A stretch of 64,000 bases of DNA from Chaetorhynchus papuensis (GCA_013396525.1 VWYX01000292.1:581679-645678); one strand, 5' to 3'. Counted from the first letter of the stretch, positions 1 through 14,034 are shown. Made by a program: numbers and translations. Notes: a model not told the origin generated them from the sequence alone.

Positions 1-2317
1 TGTGTTACAGTTAAAGAATAAAATCTCAACATATTATCATCAGCTTTTATAACCTGGCTTGTCTTACAATTTCTGTGTGAAACTGTATTTCCTAATCTCT
101 CTGTAGAGCAATAAACTGTCTACATGGGTTTTTTTCTGTGTCCTGCTGTGTGGTCAAAGCAATTTAGATCAAGTTGCTCAGGACCTGAGATCTGATTCAC
201 AGACTCCTCAGGCAACATCAAACCCCGCACTAAAATTTATGTCCTCAAGTTGTATGTCTTGTTGCTCCAAACTTGGCTAGTGGGAGTTTCTGGGTTCGAT
301 GGAGGAAGGAGCCCTTTGACATTTCTACCACTTGTGTATTGAAGGTGTTTTGTGCTAAATTCTTCAAACACGGAAAGGCTTAGAATCATGACACCACGAT
401 TAGACATTAATGTAATTATGAAAAACCTCTCAGCACTGGGGTTTTTTTCCCAACCCCCTTTCCTGTCCTGATTTGTGTTGATTTGTCCCTGTGATGATTC
501 TTCATTTGCAAGACACATTTAGTGCAATGGCTTTCCGTGGTTACTTAATTTTCATGATCGTTACATAACGTCTAGATAATAATTTCTCTTCATGCCCTAG
601 AGGATGTTACATAAGAGAGGGTGTTGCATGCATCTGCTTCAGAGGCTACAAAAGCAGATAGTGTTTCCCACTGCTAGCATTTGAGAAATATTGGACTCTT
701 TCAGGGCCATCAAAAAATAAAATCCTATAGAAACAGTTATGGGTTTCAGGTTTTGTGGGGTTTTTTTCTGAATACCCATGCCCCAGAGAATGGATAAAGC
801 AAGACATCTTGCTTCGTGTCTCTGACCTCTTCAGAGGAATAGGTTTTTCTTCTTTACAACTACATCATCTTTCTGACTGTCCAGCAAGGCTGATATACTG
901 GTTAGCAGGTTACATGAGATGCTGAAATGGTAGGCACATCATAGTCAAAACTCATATGTTTCAATTTATATAGCTCCTGTCTGGGATTAACCATCCTTCA
1001 TGGATAGCTCTTTCACAAGAGTATTTTCAAGCATGGCATGTATAATCAATGATATTGGGAGATGTGGCACTACGCATCACAGAGCTTGAGAGTTTTAGAT
1101 TTAGAGATCTAGAGCTGAAAAGGAAATGGGACTGTCTTGCCACTTCAGTCTGGCTCAGTACCATTAGTGGATCACTATCCTTTCTTTCAGACTTTTCTCC
1201 ACCTCATATGGCTTCAGCAGAATGCTAAGTAAAACAGTTGGTCATAACAGGTAAAGTGGGAAGCTTTTTTTTTTCGTATTTGGACAACTGTTTAACGAGG
1301 GAGCTTTCAAAGGACTTGGTCCTTCTATTCCTACAACAAAAATCTGGGATTCAAGATTAAGGTTCATATGTGTTATTCATTCCCATCTCATCTTCCAGAC
1401 AGGCCCATACAGGTGACTGCTGGCTTCATGTCAGCAAAGTCCTTCCTGCCCTAGATGGTTTTGCTTCCAAGTCAGATCCACTTCTCTGTGCAGACACTTA
1501 CTGAGTGCCTGTAGCGAAAATCTACTCATCCTTGCTGTGCTTCCTGGCCTCCTGCACTAGGGACATAGCCCACTGTCTTGTCTTGTACTAGCTCAGAATA
1601 TTCTTCATAATGAAAAATAACCTAGCATAGGCTCCTCCTTCTCTGAAGGATATTGGAGGCGAAGTAGTGGAAATGGAATACATTACGGAGAGAGAAACTG
1701 AGAGTAGGGGATTGGGAAGTTTTAAGAGACTTCAGAAGGCAGGATCCTACCTTCTTCCTCAAACAGCCTTCAGGCTGTTACCTGACAACATTGCACTGGG
1801 ACTACAGACCCTCTACCTTTCCTCCAAGCACCTGTAAAGATGTGGTCTCGTCCTCCATTTTTCACCCAAGTGCCTATGACAGGAAGAATATAAACAAGGC
1901 TAAATATTTCATAGTGCTCCAGGTATTGACAAAACTCCTCTGTTTCTTCTGGCACATTTCAAACTACCAGAACTACTGCTATCAGTGCTTACAGGAACGC
2001 ACATATTCAAGAAAAACTGCTTGTAGAATATTTGTTAACTAAAAATCAGTTCCATGTTTTGCAACACTGCTTTCAAAAATTGTACCAACTGCTCAGAACT
2101 AAATGTAAATTTCTCTGTAATTGTGAATAAGATGCACAAGATTCACTAAAACTAGTATATTCCTTAATGAGAAATTGAAGGAGTCGGAAACTTTTCAATA
2201 AAGTTTTTTTACCATGGGAAAATTCAGGTTGCTCAGTCTGGATCCTTTATCGGAATATATCTGCTTCAACAAAACTCAGCTCCAGAATATTTCATTATTA
2301 AGATATTTAATATATTT

Positions 2318-2334
2318 TGTTGTTGTTGTTGTTG
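2318..2334. repeat. (GTT)n microsatellite
   Basis: About five to six uninterrupted GTT units. Confidence 0.85.
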
Positions 2335-4450
2335 ACCATTTTGCCAGTTTTCATTCTTCTTTGCACATTGTATTAGAATTACAAGCTAAATGCCAAAGTC
2401 ATATTTTTGATGACATAGAAAGCTTGCTTTCTAGCTAGCTTTTATCAAACCTTAAGGCAGTCTTTGAAATTTAATAAATTCAATTTCACTTTGAGAAAGG
2501 GAACAGAAATATAAGTACTGCAAGACAGATATGCTTCTTTCAACAGGAATCTTACTTTCTTTTTATGATAATGATTTTGTATACTTTGGTAGGTACAAAG
2601 AATATTAAATAACATACAGCATCTGATTAGTGATCATTATCTGAACATAGCATTAGAACAAACTGCTTCTTACTGCATATTTTAGCTTTTTTTTCTTGTA
2701 CTTTGTATTTCCATTTCAAAGGATACTTCCATTTAAATCATATTAACATGTGTTAATAACTTTTTATCCGTTACTGATTCAGCTCCTGTACTGAGTGTTC
2801 AGCATAAGCAGCCCAGCTCTATCTTATTTCATTCTGCTTCAATAACTTTTTAAATCTCCTGTCAAAGACAGTTTATGTTTTTATTGGTGCTTCCGTTATC
2901 AGGATTTACTTTAATATAAAATCAGTTAGAAAAGAAAATGGCATGCTCCAGCTTCATCAGGAACATTATTATTTTAAAAAATTATAATTAAGGGCAGTAG
3001 TGGAGAAATTCATCCTGATCTAAATAAAGTGATCAAGAAAGTATCTATTGTCACATAGTTTGAATGTATGTTCAATCACTCATATAGCCAGATTGTGCCC
3101 TCTCCAATACCTGTTAATAATCCGACATCTCTGATATGGTTTAATACCTGAAATAAATGAAAGGACAGCCATAATCACCAGAATTAACAAAAATAATAAG
3201 AAAGACGACTCTAGTGTTGTTTAAACTTAGGCGCATTAAACCACATGGTAAATTTAAAATAACATGAAAAATTAAAGTACAGATTTTCTTACTGAGAAAT
3301 ATATGCTAAGAGTACTTCTAATTTAATTTCTTTTTGTTCTTTACACTGTGAACACATAACCCCTTTTGATGACTCACCTTTTTTTTATGAAGTCTTGCTG
3401 TTGACCTGTGTAACACATTAATACGTTACATGTACTGTCAGCATGGAGTCATTCGCAGGTCACAGATGTGTAGTTCCCTGATGTGTAATTCACAGAAAGA
3501 TGCAATATGCTGAAATTCCAAATATCTCCAAGAGTATTGAAGTATTGCAGGAAATTCTAGTTCTGTTCACTTCTTGAGCCACTAGGAAAATCTAGAATAA
3601 GAACTCAGGCATAAGGCAGTTGGATTTTCCTAGCTCCTCAGAAGCTTCATTGAAGATTTATTATAATATGTAGATATAAAACTGCTTTGCATGAGAGATA
3701 CTATGCCCAGTGTTAAGGCACTGCTGTGATATATTTTCTTCTTTTATGGCACAGAAAATTCACACTGACACAGGACATTCTTGAGATGTGGGGTGATCAT
3801 CTCATTTCTCCAGAGACGAGAATGACAGAGACCATGCATCATAATTGCTTTAAAAGTAAACATTGATCTTCGAAAAGTCTTTTCAGAGTTCCTTATAGAA
3901 AACTGCTATAATCTCAAAATAGGGGTACCAGAAGAGCAGACGACAGTATAAACAACACATCATTACCACCAAAGAATCAATAACTGAATCCATAATGCGA
4001 TGGGATCCTCTTGAGTGTTGTGTTTGTGTCCCAGTATGCACTTAAGTCTTCTACTTTCAGATAGGAATATAATGATAAATGATATAATGATACTACTGCC
4101 AAAATGTCAGATGTCAGCTCACAGATGAGAGGAATGGTATTTGCTCTTTAGCCTGACAGAGATGTTAGTGTCAAAGAATGGAGATTAGATGTAAAAAGAC
4201 CAACTTGCCCTTTTCTTAAGACTATACTAGAACAAAAAATTAATTTTGAGAGACCATGGCTATGAATTAGGCCGAAGGAATGTACTTAGCACAGTTTTGA
4301 CTTGTACAAAAGGAGTATGAAACAGTGAAATCAAAACAACTAGGGAATCACACTGTTTGGGAACTGGTAAAGTCAAAAGTGTTGGTGAGTAGTCTTGAGA
4401 AACAAAAAGTTTGTTCTAAGTTCCAGAAAATAAAAAACCAACTATTTATC

Positions 4451-4495
4451 AAAAAAAAAAAAAAAGGAAGAAAAAAAAAGAAAAAAAGAAAGAAT
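4451..4495. repeat. A-rich polypurine tract
   Basis: A run of 14 or so A residues followed by A/G-only sequence. Low complexity. It generates the Lys-rich stretch of a spurious ORF. Confidence 0.8.
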
Positions 4496-6466
4496 ATGCA
4501 TGATATCTCTGAATTCTTTTTCTATTCTAAAAATGCATTAATTCAATTCCATTAAGCCATTTACTATCAGTGCAAAGAAGAAAATAAGTACAAGAAGTCT
4601 AGACCTCATTGCTCATTAATCTGATGAAAAACAGGCCCTTAATATTTAAATTTCTGCTACTTCAACATTGATTAAAGACAGAGAAGAGATCTTCTGAAAG
4701 ACTTAGGAACAATTCACAAAAGCAAAGGAGCAAATAGCTGTTATTCAGCTTGGTTTACCTAATCTATAGCTCATGTTTAATAGGACTGCTATGTCTGGCC
4801 AAAATCTGCAAAAATAAGACCTAAGGATTTGCAAGCACTCTGCAGTAAAAAAACCCAAAACATATGTACCTTCATTTCCATTCAGCTACTCTGTAATATA
4901 TTCTCAGAGTTCTGAGGGACAAGTTTTAGAGATAATGACCTGTACGGAGAAAAACCAACCAATGGAATAGTATTTTTTTTGCTGAACAATACGTTAATAT
5001 ATTTTTCCATCTGCCAGACCTCTATATACTTAACTGTTTGAAATCTTCTCATTTTCGTGATATTAAAACTGCATAGATACAGCAGTGACAATTTCAAACG
5101 AACAATTGAAGATATTCTGATACAGTAAATATATTCTCCTATGATTTGTATTCTTAACACATATTGAATCAAATTACATTTTGGTCAGTCATTTTTTTTA
5201 TCACATAATGTAGTTACAGAGGGGGAATCTGAAAAGCTCATTTGATATTTGTGGTGTTCTTGGCCAGAAAACTGAAAGACAAAATGGTTTTGTCATGGAT
5301 ATAATAAGCACAATTCAGTAAAAGTTATTGAGCTTTTATAAGTTTATTACTGATTTTCTCCCAGGTGTCAGATATGAACTTTGGTGGTTTTTTTAAAACT
5401 ATATGAACATTTGTTTGGTACTTTTGGTGAGGGAGGAGTCAGATAGCATTTACAACAGCTCTAAATATAAACCTGTGTGGTGTCTGGCATTTATTTACAG
5501 TCTACCCCTGCCACCCATTCCTTAGACCAACAATACTACCAGGGCAGGGAAAGTAACTTCCTTTTCTTGGGGTTGACTTAAACATGAGAACCCTTAGAGG
5601 AAAAGGATGAAAGATCAAGGTTTCAAACCCTTCCACTGTACAGAAATCTTTTGGGAAGGACTTTAAACGCAAACATGAACCATGCAGTTTTCTGTTTTCC
5701 TTTCTTATCCCAGAGAGGCCAATCCTTACCAAGGCTGAGTAAAAACTGATCTTTAGGGCAGAAAAAAAAATCAAAATGAGTGTGAAAGATAGTAGTATCC
5801 CTCTGGGTTTTAGTTTGGGCAAAATGGAGCAGGTTCCATAGCAGGTAAGCATGATCTTTCTGATTCAAGCACAATTACTTGTATGGAATGGTTCTAAGAA
5901 ACCTTTTCTCAAAGGGCTGTTCCCATTGAGAGAGAGTGGATTTGAACTATGAACGTCCCACGTCAGGTGATTTCTCCAAGCACACTCCGCTAAGTAGGAC
6001 TGAAGGCAGGGAGATTGGCTTTTCCTCTAATTCACTTGAGCTCAGGAGCTTTGAGCATCCTGCACAGATGTATACTCAGTGATGCATAGAGAGAGAATTT
6101 CAGCCATAGTGTAATCAGCAGTGATGGGTAGATGTTAGGTGTGAGATAATAATGAAGTCACCGGGTAGTTAAAAAGTTGTAGACATTTGGGCCCTTTGGA
6201 AGGATTGGGGCAAGGGGATGGACACAAACAGATGTGCCAGAGGGATTTACATTAGGAGACGGCAAAAGATGTGAAGATCTAAGTTTTACACAAAAGTACT
6301 TGACTCTCTATTCTTTGATTTTAGAGAATCAGCCCATTAGAACCACAGTGGTAACTTCCATTTAAATTAGGGGTTTCCATGCAAGGCTTTAATCTCAAAA
6401 CACTTGGGAACTGTTTTCCGGAAGAGGACCAAAAAGTGGGACGGGAGAAGTCCCTCATGTTCACAC

Positions 6467-6543
6467 CTGATGTCTGAAGCCAATGGAAGGATCCATGGAA
6501 CAGGAGTAAAACATTGGTAAGGCTTTTGAAAATCTCACCAGAG
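6467..6543 (-). CDS. Candidate coding exon, 77 nt
   Basis: Seen: strong acceptor (TATGTCTTTTTGCAATCAG) and good donor (ACATCAG, then gtgtga). In the frame entered with two bases it gives 25 codons, LVRFSKALPMFYSC then SMDPSIGFRHQ, and leaves in phase 0. A second frame is also open, so the coding evidence is modest. A 21-nt open segment at 5730-5750, with a long pyrimidine tract and a TTG-gtaagg donor, would continue in phase and could be a microexon. Confidence 0.25.
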
Positions 6544-7563
6544 CTGATTGCAAAAAGACATAACAGATGGAATCCCATAAACTGCTGTGTTTAGTGAATT
6601 TCAAATAGAGGCCACTCACAAAAGGAAAGAGAATAGGGTGTTTTCTTTTGAAGAGTTTTTTTTTCTTTTAAAGACAAACTTGCTGCAGAAGTCCAGAACA
6701 AAATAAGTATGTGCCATTCAGCAAATAACACACAGCTGAAGATAGCCTACAATCTTAAATTAGTTTAAAGGATGTTATAGCAGATATAAAATAACTGCTG
6801 CTTTACTTTCTCAAGCATTTCAAAAGATCTTTTCAGATTAAGTATATTAACCTGCACTGTAACAGGCTGTATCATTAAAGCAGATTCCAAATTAATATGA
6901 ATGAACAAGAAATAGTGAAGTCATTTTAAAAATGTTTCCCAAGTCATTATCTTTCTTATTCACGCATGAATCTAGAGAACTATGAACAAAGCATTGACAT
7001 TATCATTGATTTGCCATTGAAACATGCATTATCTACTGCTAAGTGCTGACACTGAAAAACCACTTGCATGAAACCTAGTTGCTATCAGAAACAGCTGTAT
7101 AATGGAAAGGAATTTGGGAAAGTATGTCTTTCAGCTTTAAGATACTTTAATATACCTGCCTGCTTTATAGTAACTGTAAGCAGGTTTTTGATTTAAATTA
7201 TTCAAAAAAAGTTGGATTTTCCAAACATGTGTCAATAATTTTCTGTCCTCCAACAGCAGTAACGGAACTTGAACAGGGTACTACATTCAGAGAGATGAAA
7301 ATAAGATAAAAGGACTGGGAAGGGTCAGTTGTGCAATTTAAGCGAAGACACAGGATATCCACAATTTCTCCTCCTACTTCATGTCCAACAGTGTTTTAAG
7401 AAGAACAAGGAAATAGTCTTCCTCAATTGTACTGATATACAGAGAAAGTATATCTGTCAGAGCCTTGGTAAATTTTTTAATGACACATTTTTGAATTTAA
7501 AATATTTAACTTAAAATTTTATATGTATGTCTGATAACATATGCACTTTTCTGACAACATACA

Positions 7564-8194
7564 TGTGCTGGTTTGGCCAAATTTGGAGGAGAATATCCTC
7601 TGAGGGAAGGCAGGTTACCACCACCCCTCCCCCCACCAGGTTCGGGAAAAATGAAATTTTCCTCGGAGGAAAGTGAAAGAGATAAAAACTATTTATTTAA
7701 CAAACACACAGAAAAGAATAATAATGCTAAATAATAAAATCTCTTGCTGTGGAGTGAAACCTGGAAAGATTTCAGAGTCCCTCTGCAGGTGTAGATGTAA
7801 GTGTCAGCCTCTATCCTTCTCCTCGGAGCTGGGTCAGTGGGGGCCCCCTCTGGAGTCTCAGAAGAAAGTTCTCCCAGTGTGATCCGATGTTGGGAAACAG
7901 TCCCGAAGAGAAGAAAAAAAGAAAAAAACCCCAAAAGTCCCAGGAAAACTCTGTCTGGAGAAAGGAGCCGAAAGCTGACTGGAAAGCAAAGTTGCTTCCT
8001 CCATGGTCACTGCCGGGCCGCCGAGAACCCGGAGGAATGTGTCCGTGTCCTTGAACAATTGTTCTGAAAAATTCACTCAGTTTTTTTCCTCTTCCCCTTC
8101 TCAGGCTCAGTTTAAAGGCACAGAAAGGCACTAGAATTGATTTCCAGGGCAGACGAGAGGGGATACACATATCATGTCACCCCAGGACAATACA
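7564..8194 (-). mobile_element. Solo LTR of an endogenous retrovirus
   Basis: Seen: a 631-bp block bounded by TG and CA. Its minus-strand start is TGTATTGTCCTGGGGTGACA and its minus-strand end is TTTGGCCAAACCAGCACA. AATAAA lies on the minus strand at 7692-7697, shortly before a C/G-rich tail. It is more GC-rich than its surroundings. Known: this LTR type is common and dispersed in songbird genomes; I recognise the pattern but give no family name. No internal retroviral sequence is attached and I found no clear target-site duplication, so it is a solo LTR with divergent or mis-set borders. ORFs of up to 119 codons on the minus strand here are by-products of LTR sequence, not genes. Confidence 0.82.
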
Positions 8195-10658
8195 CACTAA
8201 CATTTAGGGTTGTCAGGCTGAGCATATCAGACTTTAACTTCCCACAAGAAATAAAAGAGACAGAGTTCCCTTAATTGGTCACTACACTGACACAACTACC
8301 TGAAAGCTCTCATACTGAAGAAAGGAACAAATTCTATGTGTGGTTAGCTTGTTTCATACATAGAAAACACCCTAAAGCTTGTGAATTTAAATTATCAACG
8401 GCAAGATTAGAAACATGTCATCATTGATGTACTTCAAAAACTGGAAGTCAGTGGTTTCAGCATGCCAGATTCGAGCAGATTAGATAAAAAAGTGGAGCAA
8501 ACAGAGGCATTCAGGTTTAAAAATGGGCCCTAGAGGGAAGCCCAGAAGATGGATTCTGCTGTTTGAACCCTGCACTGTAGACCAAGACATAAACATGACT
8601 TTAAATTTTGGGATAGTAGCAAAGACAGTAGGACCAACACGAGTCAATTAGTACAGATAGTCCCTTGATGCAAGCAGGTACCTCAAGGTTTGACAGGGCT
8701 CATGAGTAAGCACAAAGTAAGAGTTATTCAACAGAGCAGGATCAGGCCTCTAACTGCTGGACTGGAAGCTACAGATTATTATTTTGTCACCTTGTTCTTT
8801 CCAGCCTCATTCAGGTCTAACATCTAGATTGAGAGGTATCACACATTACTCTGAGATGTGACATGTGCAGCAGCCTTTTGACTTCTACAAGCTGCACCCA
8901 AAGTTCAACACCACCACCCTACGGTGTAATCTCTGATTTCCCAGAATTTGCAGAGAGTATGCAATACGCTAGCCCAGAATAAAGAGATTTAGGATTTTAA
9001 CTCATTTATTTTTCTTTTCCTGAGGGAAGAGGCAATCTCTTCGTCTTTGATGGGGGAAATACATATTAAGCTGAAGCCTATAAGCAGGCTGAAGAAAGGT
9101 GATATGTCGCTAATGCAGCAGAAGGTCTGTAACATGAGCTCTGGTTCCAACCAGGGAAAAGAAACCAAAACCAAAACCACATAGCAAACCCTCCCAAATG
9201 TTTAGTCTACCATTCAAAACCTGTTCCAGGGTTGATGGTCAGCTATATAACCAGATAAAGGAATGTATTAAGACAAAATCATTCAACAGCAGGGATTGTA
9301 TCCTGTATTCATCCACTCAATCAAGTATTCAGATCAATAAAGAAAACTCCCTAAAATTTGGAATCATGCCAGAATTTATTATTTGTAAATTAATCTGCTT
9401 AAAGATTGACATCATTTAACTGCAAAAATTATTACAGACTATAGTCTACCATCGTTTCCAGCATTAGAATTAGAATTGCAGATAATTTTGTAAAGAATGA
9501 CAGAGATTATAGCCTATCAATATCAGCAAATAAAGGTAATGCTTTACAAATCAGACTACTGCTTCAAGCAGTCCTCAAGTAACTAGATAAGAAGTCTTCA
9601 TTAATACTGTATACAGCTCCAGGAGGGTTTTCTTTCTTGTGAGGAAATTTTGCTAAAATTCAGGGCTGGGGAAGGTGAGGGGAACAGAGCGGAGGGAATT
9701 ACTATAACCAACTCACAAAGTGCAAACTATATGCTTTGAATAGACATTTTGGTGTTTAAAAAAGTCACCATTTTCAAGTATAAAAGTTCCTTTTCTTCTT
9801 CTGAGGAAAACTGCAGAATGCTTAAATTTAGGTCCTGAGAAACTGTAGGGAACACAGCTTAAATGGGACATTATCATCATCATGGGAGACTCTGACAAGC
9901 TCTGTGAAGGTGGTTCCCAAGCTGCTTTCTGTCAATGCCCTTTTGGATTCCTTTCATTCATTACATGATACTATACTCCTGCTTGGTATCTACTTTTATT
10001 CTGTCCCAGTTACTTGCCTTCTGAGCAGCAGAATAGAGTGACCACTTTATTCCCAAGATGCTTTCCAGTGATTGCAATTAACTTTTCTAGTTCAAAAGGT
10101 AGCTTTCTCTCTAACGTAGTCAAAACTGCAGTTTGTGTGCCCAGGTAATCCTTGTTTATCTAGTACTAACGGTACTAGATTAAACTGAATTGTACCTTGA
10201 TTATACTGAATTGTCTCTAAAATTTTAACTGATTTTTTTTATTTCACTGTTTCTTTTACAAGGCAGAAATTTTTTTTAAAGCTGAGGTTATCATCTTGCA
10301 AAATAATATCCCAATGTAAGATAAAAAGCTAAAAGTTTATGAATTTTTGACAAAAATGGAATCAACTGTGCTCATTATGCAGCCATATAAGATCTATCAT
10401 TTCTATTACTGTGTCTGAAGCTGATTATAAGTGAAAATCATGTATCAACAAGAATTTAATATTATCTTTAATTCTCAGAAATCAAATCTGCTGTAAACTG
10501 ATTTCAAACTTCAGTGATTACATTCAGAAAAGTGCGAATAACCACTTAGTCTGAAGGTGAGAAGGAAAACTGAAGCCACTTGTTAAATAGGTCAGAATTT
10601 TTCATGTAGTTCCTTAGAAGTAATAGAAGAAATAATCAAGAAATACAGTAAATAGTAC
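8195..10658. other. Unique-looking sequence, no gene seen
   Basis: No recognisable repeat and no splice-bounded open segment that I trust. Probably intron of the candidate minus-strand gene, if that gene is real. Confidence 0.5.
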
Positions 10659-10855
10659 CTGAGAAGTAGAAAATAACCTCTTTACATTGCAACTCTGCTG
10701 CAATGAAGCTATCTCCTACCAGGACTAAAACCTTTAATCTTTCTGAGATCATTCCAGCATAGCCAAGAATAGGCTGCATTGCAGTACCAGTGAGAACTGA
10801 CACTACAAATATTTTATTCTGGTTGTCAGCTGATTCAATTGAAGCGCTTCTTTCA
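10659..10855 (-). CDS. Candidate coding exon, about 197 nt
   Basis: Seen: donor CTTCTCAG followed by gtacta, and an open frame of more than 65 codons. A Ser/Glu/Asp linker (ERSASIESADNQNK) is followed by strand-like IFVVSVLTGTAMQP, ILGYAGMISERLKVLVLVGD and SFIAAELQCKEVIFYF. The acceptor at 10856 (CTGACCAG) is mediocre; later AGs within the linker are alternatives. Entry and exit phases fit 15742-15942 and 6467-6543. The peptide's composition does not look like repeat-derived sequence. Confidence 0.35.
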
Positions 10856-13445
10856 CTGGTCAGGTTTCCAGACATTTTTATTTTTGGAAGTATTTATTTT
10901 TAATGACATATAAAGAAAACCTAGGAAATACCTCATAAAGAGAACACTCCAAAAGTAAGAACTAGTGTCTGAACTTGAAGATGGGAGAGAAAGAGCAACA
11001 CCAAAAGTGAAGAGAGAGGGAAATGATCCAGGGACTGAACACAAGGTCTTTGTCTCATTTTATAGGAGGAAATAAAATCCCCAAATTAATAACTCCATAG
11101 TCTGCCTCAGACCAGATGGGGATGGAATTTGATTTAACAACCCCACAAATGTGGACAAATATCTAATCTCTTCCTCTTGCTCCCAGCTGTAACAAATAGA
11201 AAAACTATTCACAGATGTTTAAGTGCAGTATAAAGTAAGTAAGAATTTTTGTTTTTTATAGAGAAGGGAAAAGCAAAGAAAGTGGCTTAAGAAGACTTGT
11301 ACGCAGTCATAAAAAACAGCCAGACTTCAGGGATTCTAGGAGAATGTCAAATGAGGAGAGGAGAGCAGTTGTTTAAAACTGAACATAGAAGGACGGAGCT
11401 GATACTAGAAGGCATGTGCCAGAAGGCTATAAAATGTTAGAACACATGGCGCACTCTTGATTACACTAAGATATAGCCCTTTGTTCCTTGATTCAGATGT
11501 TCAGAAATACCTTGGATTTGGAGGATCTGGCAAACAGAATGCCTAGGATTTTTTGCTGATGAAATTAAATTGTAGCATTTCCACTCAAACAGGGCCAGGA
11601 GATAACTGTGATTGAATTCCATGAAATAAAAATATCTGAAATCTCTTTATCATTTTTGATTTGTTAAAACCCTAACAGTTCAACGGTCTTAAAGGCGTCA
11701 CTTGCAGAAATATTGCCAATGTCACTGAAGTCTCCAATGACCAGGCCTCACAGGATTCCTAGTTGGATTTACTCCAAACATACTTTAACAACGATTTCTA
11801 CAACTCTGTGGAAATTTGATTGATTGTTATCATTCCACATGCTCAAAACTCATATAATTTCAACACATAACAAACAGTCCTTATATCATCTTTACACCAT
11901 TAATAAATTAATGTTGACAGGTTGGCAATTATGCGAGGTAGTCAAAAGTGCCGAAAAAAATTGTTAGTCTTCATGATGATCTGCAACAATCTAACTAAAG
12001 TGAATACCAGAGAAAACTAAATTTATGACTATATTTTCATCTGAAATTTCCTCTGAAGAAGGAATGGACTGACAGTTTCTTCTAGTGTCAAATGGTATTG
12101 TTTCTCCTTTTTGGTACAGAATTTGAAATAAGGTATTAAGAGCAGTTAAACACAATTTAATACAAAATAATCTAGAATTAAATTTATCTTTTGTTCAAAT
12201 AATATTTCTTCAATAAACTTTGTTGTCTATATTTGCACAGGAAAAAAAGTTTTTTCACTCTCTGAAAAACATAACTCTCTGATGGTTGGACTGATACAGA
12301 GGACATGGACATGACACACCTCCAGATCTACATTATTTGAGCAGTAGGGTTGCTGTGGCTCTAGGCAATTTTAATACTTCCCTGGGTTTTCGTAAGGCCA
12401 TTCATACAGTCACTTATGTGTAAAAGCAATATGAGATCTGACAGGTAAGAGCTCTTTATACTGGCCTACTACTATTTAAAGTCCATTGATCCACTGATCT
12501 CAACAGAGTTACTTCTGATTTATGCTAGTTTGAGTCAGTGAAGAATCAGTCTTCCTAAGTTTGCTGCAAGTGTACATATATTCAGCAAGTTCAAGAAATC
12601 TCTGTTATTGCAGAAGAGAGCTTCTGGATCATATAAGTAAGCAAGATCTTATTACCAGATAGAGAGAGAATTGAAACGTACTGTTTTAATTTTTTTATTA
12701 TTTCTCTGGATGAAGTAATCAAATTACATTAACCTGGATTGATGTCTCTAATAGGGAATTTGCTCTAATTAACTAGCTCAGTTTTGTCTTAAACACTTCT
12801 TTATTGGAAAATGCATCAAAAATTTCATGCGCTCTTCACTGAAAAAAAAATTTCTAAAGCAAAATTACCAAACATAAATGTAATGCCATTTGATAAAATA
12901 AATCCTTTTCAATTTGAAAAGTGTTATGAAGTAAATCCTTTAATGAAAGCTGGTACCTCTTGTCTCTCAGTAAGATGACCTCTTGTTCCATCATGCATTT
13001 TGACTCGAATACTTCTCAGTTTAGTTAAAACACACACACATTTGTTTCATCAGTGCTATACAGTCACCCTGCAGTTTTTTAAGAGTTTTACAATTTTTAG
13101 TGCAGGTAAGGAAGTGGAAACTTTCCAGGACTCAAATACCAATAATAACTATGGAGCAGATTGTGAAACTGTCTACATGGTGGCCAACATGTTTTGGCAA
13201 TTTCTGATGGGTTTGAATTTGCTCTAAGTGTGTGTACATAGTTAAACTCCTGTCTATTGTGAGTATAAGCTAGGATTACAGCCAACCAGCAGCTCCTCCC
13301 AGGAGGGATTCCACCTCTCCAGCAGATATTGCTATTCTGCAACAGAATGCCATCACTGCCCTATGTGCTTGGACCTGATCTGAACATTTGATAAGCTAGG
13401 AAAATTACACTTCTTTCTAGCAATACTTAGTCATCACCATTTAAA
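10856..13445. other. AT-rich unique-looking sequence, no gene seen
   Basis: Scattered short ORFs only. No repeat family recognised apart from a short CA run near 13030. Confidence 0.5.
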
Positions 13446-13520
13446 CGCTTTTGTTTTCCCTATCAAACTGTCTTTATCTTAACACATGAGCTTTCTCCCT
13501 TTTGTTCTTCAGATGCTCAT
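13446..13520 (+). mobile_element. Remnant of an ERVL-type LTR 3' region
   Basis: Seen: the order GCTTTTG, CCTATCAAACTGTCTTTATC, AACACATGAG and CTTTCTCCCTTTTG matches the poly(A)-signal region of the LTRs at 21353-21948 and 28069-28664. Only this part is recognisable. The signal hexamer is degraded. Confidence 0.5.
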
Positions 13521-13633
13521 CATGTCACCAGCTCATTTTTGGCTGAAGAAAAGCAGTGGTGAAAGGAGTAGCTGGAAATTCTAACAAATGAAAATGATCC
13601 TGCAGGTGATCCCCACCTGTTGGAGGCCAGGAG

Positions 13634-13927
13634 GTGGAGAATATCTCTCTACCTGATGTACCTGATGTAAAACCAGATGTTAGAGATCAGGAGGTGAATA
13701 GCTCTCTGCCTGGTCCAGATATTGGGGACCAGGAGGTGGGCAGCTCTCAACCTGATCCTGAGCCATCTGTTGAATCTGGCCCTGAGTCACCTACAAAACC
13801 TGACCCTGAGCCAGCTGTAAAGCCCTCAGATATAAATTATACCCCCCTGTACGGTCCATTCTTTGAACTACAGCCTTGGAATAAGCTTCCAACACTTCGG
13901 GAAACCCTACAATATACTAAAGTCTGA
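13634..13927 (+). CDS. 97-codon acidic, proline-rich ORF with internal repeats, possibly from an endogenous retrovirus
   Basis: Seen: an ATG-initiated ORF. Its first half carries about three copies of a roughly 48-bp unit (peptides like RDQEVNSSLPGPD and GDQEVGSSQPDPE). It then has PDPEP repeats and a non-repetitive end (INYTPLYGPFFELQPW). It stops about 107 bases before an LTR-like block on the same strand, and an older LTR remnant lies about 115 bases upstream. Inferred: the 3' end of a retroviral internal region or a non-autonomous LTR element carrying its own short ORF. The repeat units could equally be non-coding. I do not recognise a retroviral domain. Whether it is expressed cannot be told from sequence. 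Confidence 0.35.
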   Translation: MENISLPDVPDVKPDVRDQEVNSSLPGPDIGDQEVGSSQPDPEPSVESGPESPTKPDPEPAVKPSDINYTPLYGPFFELQPWNKLPTLRETLQYTKV

Positions 13928-14034
13928 GTTAGGATATAGAAACGGTATATAAGTTCTCACAGGGTGAAAAGGTGAAGGTTTTTAGGATTGTTATCATAGT
14001 AAGTTGATAAGAGGTAAAAGCTAAGATGGTGGAA

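Larger units (their letters stand above)
1..6466. other. AT-rich non-repetitive stretch, no gene seen
   Basis: Short scattered ORFs only, with no recognisable protein and no interspersed repeat I can name. It holds a (GTT)n tract at 2318-2334, a purine-rich A tract at 4451-4495 and the possible 21-nt microexon at 5730-5750. Read as intron or intergenic sequence. Confidence 0.6.

Noticed and set aside
4325..4555. Lys-rich plus-strand ORF
   Set aside because: Generated by the A-rich tract at 4451-4495.
7811..8170. 119-codon minus-strand ORF
   Set aside because: Entirely within the LTR at 7564-8194.
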